64,000 nt of DNA from Candidatus Methylobacter oryzae (GTDB taxonomy: Bacteria; Pseudomonadota; Gammaproteobacteria; Methylococcales; Methylomonadaceae). Where the stretch lies: positions 124,001-188,000 of the forward strand of contig NZ_RYFG02000120.1 of the NCBI RefSeq assembly GCF_003994235.2. Reading direction: 5' to 3'. The position numbers and the translations under genes were made by a program. This document shows, in pieces, positions 44,974 through 56,900 of this stretch (its first letter is position 1; every line of letters starts with the position of its first letter). The notes beneath the pieces are model-generated. The model was not told the DNA's origin. It ran no database searches and saw only the letters and a list, made by a program, of their open reading frames with translations.

Positions 44974-47900
44974 CCAGCGGAGAGAACATGTTGTCGCAGA
45001 TAGAAACATCCTTGATCGAAGCGGTCGCGGCTGTTCTGGGTATGGAAAAACACCGGGTGGACCCCAAGGAAAACTTGAGCGCTTACGGTTTCGACTCGAT
45101 CACCTTAACCCAGTTGGCTAACCGTTTAACGCAAACGTTTCCTTTTGTGCGCCCGGATGCTTCGACTTTCTTGGAATACACCACGGTGGAGGCTTTGCAG
45201 GCACATTTGCACGACCGTTACCGGGTGGATTTTGAAGTTTACTTCGGTATTGCCCGTGCCGAAACCCGGACGCCGCCTGCAAGCCAGGCCGGGATAAGCT
45301 CCATCGCCGATAGCTATCCGCCCGCCGAACCTGTGCATTCGGAAGCGACGTTTGCGATTCCCGATATTTCAGGTTCGCTGTTACTGGATGCTTTCGATGC
45401 CGACGAACAACGCGGCCTTCATCAACCCGTGCCTAATGCCTTTGCCTCCGCGCCGGTTGCCGTTAACAAAACGCAAACCGTACCCGTCCGCGCGATGGAC
45501 ATCGCTATCGTCGGTGTGGCCGGCCGGTTTCCGGGAGCCGATAACATCATCGAACTGTGGGAAAACCTGTTCAACGAAAAAAACTCGCTGACCGAAGTCC
45601 CCGAAGATCGCTGGGATTGGCGCGCGATTTTCGGCGACCCGCAAGCCGACGGCAACCTGACCGACTGCTGCTACGGCGGCTTTCTCGACAAGCCCGGTAA
45701 CTTCGATCCGTTATTTTTCGGCATTTCGCCGCTGGAAGCGCTGCAAATGGACCCGCAGCAGAAATTGGTCTTGCAATCCACCTGGGAAACCCTCGAAAAC
45801 GCGGGTTATTCGATGGACCGTCTCAACGGCGAAGACGTCGGTGTCTACTTGGGGGTGCAACGCAATGAAAACCTGCTGCAATTGATGAAAGGCGGCAAGG
45901 ATTTCGGCCCCTATACCAATATCGGCAACACTCATTCGATGCTGGCTAACCGCGTTTCCTATTTTTTCGACTGGAAAGGCAACAGCCTGACCGTCGATAC
46001 GGCTTGCGCCGCATCTTCGAGCGCTTTGCACCTGGCCTGTCACGCTTTATTGCGCGGAGAAATCAAGTTTGCGCTGGTCGGCGGCGTTACCGTGGTACAA
46101 GACTCTTTTTCGCATATCGCCAATCGCAAAATGGGTTTGTTAACCAATGAACAACGGGTTTGTTCTTTCGATGAAAATGCGGGCGGCTACTTGATCGGCG
46201 AAGGCGTGGCGACAGCGCTGCTGAAACCCTTGGCCCAGGCTGAAAAAGACGGCGATTATATTTATGGCGTGATTAAAGGCTGCGCGGTTACCCAAAGCGG
46301 CAAAACGGTATTTTTGACCGCGCCCGATCCCAAATCCCACGTCAAGGTGATTCAAGCGGCGTTGCAGGAAGCGGGACTCAAGCCGGAAGCTATCGATTAT
46401 ATCGAAGGCCAGGGCATAGGCACGGAATTGTCCGACAAAGCCGAACTGAAGGCCTATGCCGAAGTGTTCCGCAACAGTGAAAACCACAAGCTGGGCATCG
46501 GCAGTACCAAGGGCAATATCGGCCATGTGGAGTCGGCTTCCGGCATTACTTCGCTGATTAAAGTCTGCTTGGCAATGAAAAACGGCCGGATTCCGCCGGT
46601 ACTTAATTTCCAAAAATTAAACTGGAGCCAAAGCGAAGATGAGCTGCCTTTTACCGTGGTCGCCCAAAAGCAGGCATGGGAGCCGCGTGCCGATCGGAGT
46701 CCGCGCCGGGCGGGCGTTCACAACTTCGGCTATGGCGGTTTGACGGCCCATTTCATTATTGAACAACACACTAACGCCTGCGAGCGGCAAGTCTTGGATC
46801 ACAACAGCGTGGCGCAGGAACAATTGCTGGTATTTTCGTCGAAAAGCCGGCCGCAGTTGGACCGCTATTTGGCGCGTTTTCTGACTTACATTCAAGGTTC
46901 GCAATACCGGTATTTCGGCATTCAACGGCTGAATTTGGCGGATGTCGCCTATACCTTGCAAACAGGCCGCCAGGAAATGGACGTGCGTTTGGCCGTGGTT
47001 GCTGCTTCGGTGGAAGAATTGGCAGCCAAATTGCAGCGTTACCTGAACGGCGACCGCCAAATAGCCCGGTTGCTTACCGGCACTGTGGCAGCGCGGGCAG
47101 CGCAAGAAAAAATTCCGCCGGCTTTATATCAAGCTCGGGCATGGGACCGGATAGCCGGGCATTGGGTCAATGGAAGTTCTTGGTCAAGCGTTGCGGGTAA
47201 AGGACAGCGAATTCCATTGCCCGGTTTTTGCTTTGCTCCCGAACCCGATTTTGAAGCCGCCGCCGACGGCATCAAACCTCAGCTAAACCCGGTGGATTGG
47301 CACCGATTCTCCGGCGCATTCGAAGAGCTTGAAGACATTGCCCGCCAGTTGCTGTTAGACCGTTTTCAGAGTTGGGGGATATGCCGGACGCCGGGCGAAG
47401 AACTGGAGTCCGAGCGTCTGCAAGCCTTATTGGGGATTGCGCCGCAATATCGCCGCCTGTTTTCGCTGCTGCCGGGTATTTTGGCGAAAGCGGGCATCTT
47501 GCAACAAAGCGCGGGCCGCTACCGCGTCATCGAGTTCGCGCCGGTGGATATGGCCGATCTTCAGCGCAGGCGCGACGACTTCCTTCGCAACTTTCCCGAG
47601 CTTAAAGCGCAAATCGGTTTGACTTGGGACTGCCTGGACTGCTTGCAGGACATTTTGACCGGCAAAATTCCGGTTACCCGAATCCTGTTTCCGGACAGCT
47701 CGATGGAACGTGTCGAGAGTTTCTATAAAGGCAATCCGGTAGTCGATTATTTCAACAAGCTGGTCAGTTGGCAGCTTGTCGCGGCGGTTTCGGAACTGGA
47801 CCGTCAGCGCCCAGCCGGTGAAAAAATACGCATTCTGGAAATCGGCGCCGGAACCGGCGGAACCACCGAAGGCGTTTTGAAGTCGATTGCCCATTTCGGC

Positions 47901-50900
47901 GAGCGCTTAAGCTATGTTTACAGCGATATTTCCCCTGGTTTTACCCAGTTCGGAAAAAGCAGGTTCGGTGCCGAATTCGGCTTTCTTGAGTTCCAGGTGC
48001 TCAATATTGAAAAAGACATCGTCGAGCAAGGCTTTGCAGAGCATTCTTTCGACTTGATTATCGCCTGTAATGTACTGCATGCAACGGCCGATATGGACCG
48101 GACGATACAGAACACGCGCCACCTGTTGAAGAGCGACGGCAGCATCATCCTGAATGAAGTCACCCATGCGCAAGATTTTATTTCGCTGACTTTCGGCCTG
48201 TTGCACGGTTGGTGGGCATTTGCGGACGAGGATCGGCGCTTGCCGGGCGGGCCTTTGCTGAATTCGACTATGTGGGCCGGACTGCTTAAGCGGCAGGGTT
48301 TCGCTTCGGTCGAAATTTACGGGCAGTCGGGACCCGAAGGAGAGGATAGCGGTTACAACGTTGTCGTGGCCTCGAACAAAACCGAGGCGTTGGCGGCGAA
48401 ACCGGCCGCCATCGCCGATGTTGCGCCAATGCTGCTGCCGGACCACGGCCTTATCCTGCAAGTACGCGAAATATTCGCCAAAGTGCTGATGATCGATGAA
48501 GGCCAAATCGACCCAAACGCCGCTTATGTCAATTTTGGCGTGGATTCGTTTACCTCGCTGACGGTGGTCAAGGAAATTAATGCCGCGTTTGGCGTTCAGT
48601 TGCGCAGCACCGAATTGTTCAACTTCCCCAGTATTAACGAAATCAGCCTGCATATTCAACAACAAATAGAGCCTGTAGCGCCAACACCGCAGCAACCGCT
48701 TCCCCGTTCCGTGGAAAAGCGCCAGCCTGCTACCGATCCGTCTGTTGATAATCAGGAAGGCATCGCGATCATCGGCATGTCGGGCCGCTTTCCGCACGCC
48801 AAAAATATTGACGAATATTGGCGAAACTTGGTGGAAGGCCGCGATTGCATCGATGACGTTCCGCCGGGCCGTTGGCAAGGTAAAGGCTTTTGGGGCGGTT
48901 TCGTTGACGATATAGACCGTTTCGATCCGCTGTTTTTTAACATTTCGCCGAAAGAAGCGGAGTGGATGGACCCGCAACAGCGCCTTTTTGTCCAGGAAGC
49001 CTGGAGAACTTTCGAGCATGCCGGATACGCGGCCGAAGACCTGAAAGGAAGCCGTTGCGGGGTGTATGTCGGCTGCCGGGAAAGCGATTACCTGAAGCCT
49101 TTTGCCCAGTTGGGAACCAGCAGCTATCAAGGCACCGGTAACAGCGCCGCGATGCTGTCGGCTCGTATCGCTTATTTCCTCGACCTCAAAGGCCCCAGCC
49201 TGTCGATAGATACCGCTTGCTCATCGTCGCTGGTTGCGATTCATCTGGCCTGCGAAAGCATCAACAGCGGGACTTGCGACCTTGCGCTGGCGGGCGGCGT
49301 TTCGCTGTTTTGCACCGAGCAAAGCCATCTTATCCTGGGCAAGTCGGGCATGTTGTCGCCGGACGGACGCTGTAAAACTTTCGACGACCGCGCCGACGGC
49401 TTTGTGCCGGCCGAAGCGGTCGGCGCTGTGCTGTTAAAGCCGCTGCAACATGCGTTGCGCGATGGCGACCCTATTTTCGGCGTGATTAAGGCGCACGGCA
49501 TTAATCAAGACGGCAAAACCAACGGCATTACCGCCTCCAGCTCGCCTTCCCAATCGGCTTTGCAGCAGGAGGTTTACCGGCGCTACAGGATCAACCCGGA
49601 GCGTATCAGCTACGTTGAAGCGCACGGCACCGGCACCGGCCTGGGCGACCCGATTGAAATCGATGCGTTGACCGATACGTTCCGGGCTTATACCCAGCGC
49701 AAACAATTTTGCGCGATCGGTTCGGCAAAAACCGCAATCGGTCATGGTTTGGCGGCCGCGGGCGTCGCGGGCTTAATCAAAGTCCTGCTGTCGATGCGGC
49801 ATAAACAATTGCCGCCAATGCTGCATTTCCAAAAAGAAAACCGGCATTTTCAATTGGCGAATACGCCTTTTTACGTCAATACCAAAGCACAGGACTGGGA
49901 CAACGCAAATAAAGAACCGCTACAGGCCGCAATCAGCGCTTTCGGCTTTAGCGGCACCAATGCGCATTGCGTGATTGAGGAAGCGCCGCATCGGCCTGAG
50001 CCTGCTGAGGGTAAGAAATCCTATTTGATCCCGTTGTCGGCAAAAACCGCTATCGATCTCGCGGCAAAAATCCAAGCGCTGGCAGGCTGGCTTGAAAACG
50101 AAGGCGATGCTTATGCATTGCGCGACATCGCTACAACACTGCTGCTTGGAAGAAGCCATTTCGATTTCCGCGTGGCTTTGGTCGCAAACGACAAGCAGGC
50201 GCTTGCTGCCTTATTAAAGGGCCTGCCGTCACGGCCCGACAGCGGATGGACAAAGATCAAGCCGGAACAGGAACGCGGTGCGGCGCTTAAGCAGTTCGGT
50301 GCAAGATTGTTGACGGAAATACGGGATTTAGAGCTGCCGGAAAACGAACGCGACGAGAGTTTGTTGAGTTTGGCCGATCTTTACCGGCAAGGCTATGAAC
50401 TTGAATGGCGCTTGCTTTACCAGCATAACGCCGCCGCGAAAGGTGTTTTCCGTAAAGTGCCGCTGCCGACTTACCCGTTCGTCGGCGAACGTTACTGGCT
50501 TGCGCCCATGGACGGTATTGCCGTTAATGCGCAAGCGCCAACTGCATTCGTCCCGGTAGCGTTGCCTTCGGAAACGCCGGAACTGAAGGCGTTCCAGCAC
50601 GCTTACGCCGAAGTTCCGGGTTTTTGCGCGATGCTGTTAGCCGACACGCTGCACAATATGGGTGTTTTTGAAATGCCGGGGCAACGGTACTTGCGGGAGG
50701 AGTTGCGCGGTCAATTGCAAATTGACGCCAAGTACCACCGCTTGCTGGATGCGTTCTTGAATATCCTGTTGGATGAAGGCTATTTGCAACGGCAAGGCGA
50801 TTATTTTGTTCGTACCGGCCGGGAATGGCGATTGCCGTTTGCCGAACTGCAACAAAGAAAAGACTGCTTGCTAAGCGAGTTTAGCCAGATTGGCGCATTC

Positions 50901-53900
50901 GTGAACCTGATCTGGGTTTGCGTCCGGAATTACCCGGAAGTGTTGCAAGGCAAGCTCAACGCGACCGAAGTGATATTCCCAGATGCTTCGTTCGAGTTGG
51001 TCAAGGGCATCTACAAGGATAACGCCACCGCCGATTTTTATAACAAGATTCTGGTAAACAATGTGCTGGAACAGGTCAGGATACAAACCGCGCGTTTACC
51101 CGGCAAACAATTGAAAATACTCGAAATCGGCGCAGGCACCGGCGGCACGTCGGCTTTGCTGCTGAACGCGTTGCAACGTTTCGGCGATAGCATCAGCTAT
51201 CTTTACACCGATATTTCATCGGGCTTTATTCAATACGGAAGACGGACTTACGGTCCCCGGTATCCGTTTGCCGACTTTGAAGTGCTGGATATTGAAAAAG
51301 CGATTGTCCCCGACTGCGTTTATCGCAAATCGTTCGACATCGTTGTCGCGGCGAATGTCATACACGCCACGCGCGATCTTTGCAAAACGCTGGCCCATGT
51401 CAAGGCCCTGTTGAAAGACAAAGGCTATTTGTTCCTGAACGAGACCACCGACATCCAGGCTTTTGCGACGATGACTTACGGTTTGCTGGATGGCTGGTGG
51501 TTGTTTGAAGACGACATCCGGCTTGAAAATTCTCCTCTGCTCGACGATAAGATGTGGGTAGCGTTATTGCAGCAACAAGGTTTTAGTGTTGCGCCGCCGC
51601 AAGGTTTGAGCGGCGCAGAGAAGGGACCGGGCCAGCATATCTTGATTGCAGAGCTGTTGGAAGATAAGGCCGCGCTACACGACGCCGCGCCTGTAAGCGA
51701 GCCGGTACCCGCGGCGGTGCAACCGGCCGCGGCCACGAAAATCAGCCGCCCCGTTCAAGAAACGCTGAAACAACGGATTCAGCAAGAGGTTACGGATGCG
51801 ATATTCCATATTCTGGGCTTGAACGACCGGCAGTTGGTGATGGAAAAAAGATTTGCCGATTACGGCTTGGATTCGATTTCCGGCATTGATTTTTTAAGCC
51901 TGGTTAACCAACAGTTCGGCATTAATGTCCGGGTCACCGCGCTGTTCGATTATCCGAGCGTTGCCGAATTATCGGCTTTTATTTATGAAAATTACCGTGA
52001 GCAGCTGAGCGCGCCGGACTTTGCCGATGCGCCGGAAACGTCGGCGAATGAAGCTGATGATAAAGAAGACGAATCCGCAACATCGGCTTCGTGCGATGTA
52101 CCTGAAATGCAGCAGGACGATATAGCCATCATCGGCATGTCGGGGCGGTTTTCAGGTTCCCGCAATGTGCATGAATTTTGGGAGCAACTGGCGTCGGGAA
52201 CATCCTGTATTAGCGAGCCGCCGACAGGACGTTGGGCCGAAGGCGGTTTCCCGCCAGGTTACCGCGCGGGTTTTCTGGACGGCATCGATCAATTCGACCC
52301 GTTGTTTTTCAATTGGTCGGGCGCCGAAGCCGAACAGGCCGATCCGCAGCAACGCCTGTTTCTTGAGGAATCCTACGCCGCGCTGGAAGATGCGGGTTAT
52401 GCACCCGCCCAGCTTCGGGAATTGACATGCGGCGTCTTTGCCGGCGTCGGCATGAGCGATTACCTGATCAACATGCGCGAGAGAGGCTATTTCGGCGAAG
52501 CGCAGTCGTTCTGGGGAAATTCTCCGGCGGTGGTGCCGGCGCGGATTTCCTATTTCCTGAACCTTAAAGGCCCCAGCATTGCGATCGATACGGCTTGTTC
52601 CTCTTCCTTGGTTGCCATGCATTCGGCCCGGCAAAGCATTCTTGCCGGAGAATGCGATATGGCTTTGGCCGGGGGCGTCTATCTTTGCACGACGCCGCAT
52701 TTTCATACGCTCGCTGATAAAGCGCAAATGCTGGCAGCCGACGGAATATGCAAAGCTTTCGATCAAAAAGCGGACGGTTTTGTGTTCGGCGAAGGCGTCG
52801 GCGTAGTTGTTCTAAAAAGGCTGGATGCCGCGATACGCGATAAAGACCATATTTATGGCGTATTGAAGGCTTCGGGCGTCAACCAGGACGGCAAAACCAA
52901 CGGCATGACCGCGCCGAGCACTCTGTCGCAAACCGAGCTGGAAGTTGCGGTCTATCGGCGGGCGGGCATTAACCCGGAAACCATCGGCTATGTCGAGGGG
53001 CACGGTACCGGTACCAAACTGGGCGATCCTGTCGAAGTCGAAGCCTTAAGCAAGGCGTTTCGGCGTTACACCGACAAAAAACAGTTTTGCCTGTTGGGCT
53101 CTGTAAAAACCAATATCGGCCATTCCTCGCTGGCAGCCGGTGTTGCCGGTGTTATCAAGGTATTGCAATGCTTTGCCCATAGTCAAATTCCGCCGTTGCT
53201 GAATTTTTCCGAAGCCAACGAGCATATCGACTTTAACGACAGCCCTTTTCATATCAATACCCGCTTGTACGAGTGGAAAAAGCATGGGGATTTGCCAAGA
53301 AGGGCGGCGATCAGCGGTTTTGGCTTGAGCGGAACCAACGCGCATCTGGTATTGGAAGAATCGCCGGTGCGGCTTGAATCCAGGCCGGTAAGGGGAGAAG
53401 GGCCGGTGCTGATTTGCTTGTCGGCAAAAACCGGCTATTCGCTCAAACAAAAAATACGCGATCTGGCCACTTGTCTGGAAGCACAGGGAAGGCAATACGC
53501 CTTGGAGTATATTGCTTATACCTTGCATGTCGGCAGGGAGCATTTCGGGCAGCGTTTTGCGTTGGTTGCCCAAAGCCGCGAGGACTTGCTCCGGCAATTG
53601 CGCGAAGCCGACATCGACGCGATGCCGCGCAAAACGTCCGAGCTTTCAGGCGACGCGGAGCTATGGCTGAAGCAGCTCCGTGCCCGCAATTTGCCGCTGC
53701 CGGAGACGCTGGAAAAACTGCATGCCTTGGCCGCGTTGTATCGGGACGGCCGGGATATGGAGTGGCTGAAACTGTACCCCGAAGACGTGCGTTATCGCGT
53801 TCCGTTGCCGAGTTATCCGTTCGACCGCTCCCGTTTTTGGTTCCCCGCGCCAACAGCAAAAGCGCTTCAGCCCCAGGCCGAAGCCCAGGTGGTTCCGGTG

Positions 53901-56900
53901 CCGGGCGCTGCAATGCCTGTATCGGGCAGCGCGGAAAAGACCTGGTGGCAACCTGATTGGCAACCGTCGCCGCTGGATTCTTCACTTGCAAGCCATGCGG
54001 ACGGCCCGCTGTTGATATTCGGTTCCGGACAACAGGACCTGTCCGGCTGGCAAAATACGAAGGTGGTGCTGGTGACTTCGGGCGAGGATTTTTCGGTCGC
54101 TCCGCAAGGGACGGTACCGGGGGCTGACGCCGTTATCCGGATTCGTGCGGGAGAACCGGAAGACTATCGGCAACTGGCCGGACTGCTCGCACAGCGCGGT
54201 TTGCTGCCGACGCGCATTTTGCATTGTTGGTCGCAGCAGCCGTTTGTTGCCGATGAGCTGGATAAGCAGTTGGATCGCGGTTTTTATTCGATGCTGTTTA
54301 TCGCCCAGGCTTTGATCGAACAGAAAGCCTGCCCGGAAAAAATTCGCGTGATTTATGCTTTTGTCCGCTCCGCATCCAGGGATTACGCTTTAAATCAAGC
54401 CATCGGAAGTTTTGCCAAGACGCTGAACCGGGAAAATCCGGCGTTTTATTGTCAAACCCTGGAATTGCCGCAAGCCGCGCTATTGTCCCAAATTGCGGAC
54501 AGGGAATACCGGCACGGCACGGCCAATCAGGTTGAAGTCCGTTACCGGCGTGACGCCAACGGTGAATTGGTCCGGGAAGTAAAAGTCTGGCGGAGCGTCG
54601 ATCTTGAAAATGCGACGGCCAAACCGCCGGCGCTCAAAGAACAGGGAACCTATTTGCTGATTGGCGGCGCGGGCGGACTCGGGTTGCTGTTCTGCGAATA
54701 TCTGCGGCGGCAGGCGGAGGCGCAGCAAAATCGCATCCGCGTCTTTTTAACCGGCCGCAGGCCGTTATCGGCGGATAAATTGCAACAGTTGCAAAGGTTG
54801 AATTCAACGTGGTGCGAAGCCGTTTATTTGCAAGCCGATATTGCCGATGCGGCGCAGGCTAAATACGTGGTCGCCGAAGCAAGAAGCAGGCTGGGCGGGA
54901 TTGCCGGGATTTTTCACTTTGCAGGCTGCGCGCAAGACGCTTTCCTGTTGAAAAAGACCAAAAGCCAATGCCGGGAAGTATTGGCCGCCAAGGTTCAGGG
55001 AACGCTCTGCCTGGAACAGGCGCTGGCAGGGGAAAAGGTCGACTTTTTGAGTTTCTTCTCTTCAGCCAGCTCGGTAACCGGCAATGTCGGGCAAGCCGAT
55101 TACGCCTACGCCAACGGTTTTTTCGACGCTTTCGCCGCGCAAGGCGGAATCGGCGGCCGTATGTTCAGCGTGAACTGGGCGTTTTGGCAGCAAGGCGGAA
55201 TGCAGCTTTCCGATAGCAAGCTGGAAACGATGGCGGCCGATATGGGGGTTCACGGATTGTCCGGCGCGGTCGGAATCCAGGCTTGGGAAAGCATTTTACA
55301 ATCCGGGTTGACGCAATGCATGTTCTTGTCCGGGAACGGGCAAAAAATCCGGCAATTTGTTGAGAAACAGTTTGCCGAGCCGCAGCGGGTCAAAAAAACC
55401 GGGAACGCTCGTTTCGATGCTCAAAATATCTACCGGCAAGCCGAAAGCGTCGGCAGGCTGAACGACACTGTCGGCATGGCTCAACGTTCCGCCGATATTG
55501 ATGCGGCAACAGGGAACGCTATGCCGCTGTCCCAGGATATCGAAGCCTTCTTGAAACAAGCCGTTGCCGACGTAAGCCGGTTGCCGTTGGATAAAATCAG
55601 CATTCATCGTCCGTTTGACGAGTTCGGTCTGGATTCGTTGATGATTACCGCTCTGAACGAAAAGTTGATTGCCAGGTTCGGGCCGTTGTCGGCAACGCTG
55701 TTCTTTGAATATCAGGACCTAGCGTCGCTGACCGAGTATCTTTCAGCTCGGAAGCAAGCCGCGCAAGCGGAGGTCGTGTTTGCAAATAATGCCGGGCAAG
55801 TATCTTGCCGGACAGCCTCCGGCGTCGACGATATTTACCGAAAAGCCGAGGCGATAGGACATGCGGCCGTTCAAGGCATCGCCCGGAGCATCGATGCTTT
55901 GGAAGCAATCGTGGCGTCTTCCGCGCCGGTGGGCCAGGATATTGAAGCCTTCTTGAAACAGGCCGTTGCCGACGTGAGCCGGTTGCCGTTGGATAAAATC
56001 AGCGCTGAACGTCCGTTTGAGGAGTTCGGTCTGGATTCGCTGATGATTACCGCGCTTAACGAAAAGCTGATCGCCAGGTTCGGGCCGCTGTCGGCAACGC
56101 TGTTCTTTGAGCATCGCAATCTGGCCGCATTGACCGAGTATCTTGCCGCCCGGCAGCACAGCGTCCAACCGGCGCCTGCAAAGATCGCGGAGCTTGAATA
56201 TAGCGCCGGCCGGCCTGCGAATAAGCAAGCGTCCTCGCAGGCAAAGCTTTCGGACGTCGGCAATATTTACAGCAGGGCTAAAGCTATAGGGCACGAGTTT
56301 TCCCGAAGTGACGGCTGTGTTGTTGCAAAGGCGGCTGCTTCGGCCGCTTCCGTTAATGTGCGTCAGGATATTGAGGCTTTCCTGAGAAAAGCCGTTGCCG
56401 ACGTCAGTGCGTTGCCGATCGAAGAAATCGGCGTTTACCGTCCGTTCGATGAGTTGGGGTTGGATTCGCTGATGATTACCGCGCTGAACGAAAAGCTGAT
56501 CGCCCGGTTTGGCCAATTATCGGCGACGCTGTTTTTTGAATACCCTAACTTGGCGGCGTTAAGCGAGTACCTTTCAGGTTGGCAGGCATCGGCGAAAGCT
56601 TGCGTAGTTGCGGAAGAAAACATCGTCGGCCGCACGCCTTGCCCGGACGACGCTAAAAGAACGCTGAATATCGGCGATATTTACAAAAAGGCCGCGCAAA
56701 TCGGTATCGCGGACAATGCCGCAACGCAGGCTTCGGCGTTTCGGGCCGATAAAAGGCAAGATACAAGCAGCGTTGCCGGTAATTCCGCGTTAGACATTGC
56801 GATTATCGGCGTCAGCGGCATTTATCCCGAAGCGGATAATCTGGAAATTTTTTGGGATAACCTGAAAGCAGGCAGGGATTCCATCACGGAAGTCCCGCCA

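Noticed and set aside
47907-49130. 407-codon minus-strand frame opposite PKS 2, and similar long antisense frames at 14392-15273 and 33067-34098
   Set aside because: They lie wholly antisense to clear KS, MT, NifJ or KR coding sequence, show no known motif, and arise from the GC bias of the sense codons.
55530-56580. Triple ACP as a beta-branching site
   Set aside because: The three ACPs lack the Trp after the DSL serine region that marks beta-branching carriers, and no HMG synthase cassette is visible in the window.
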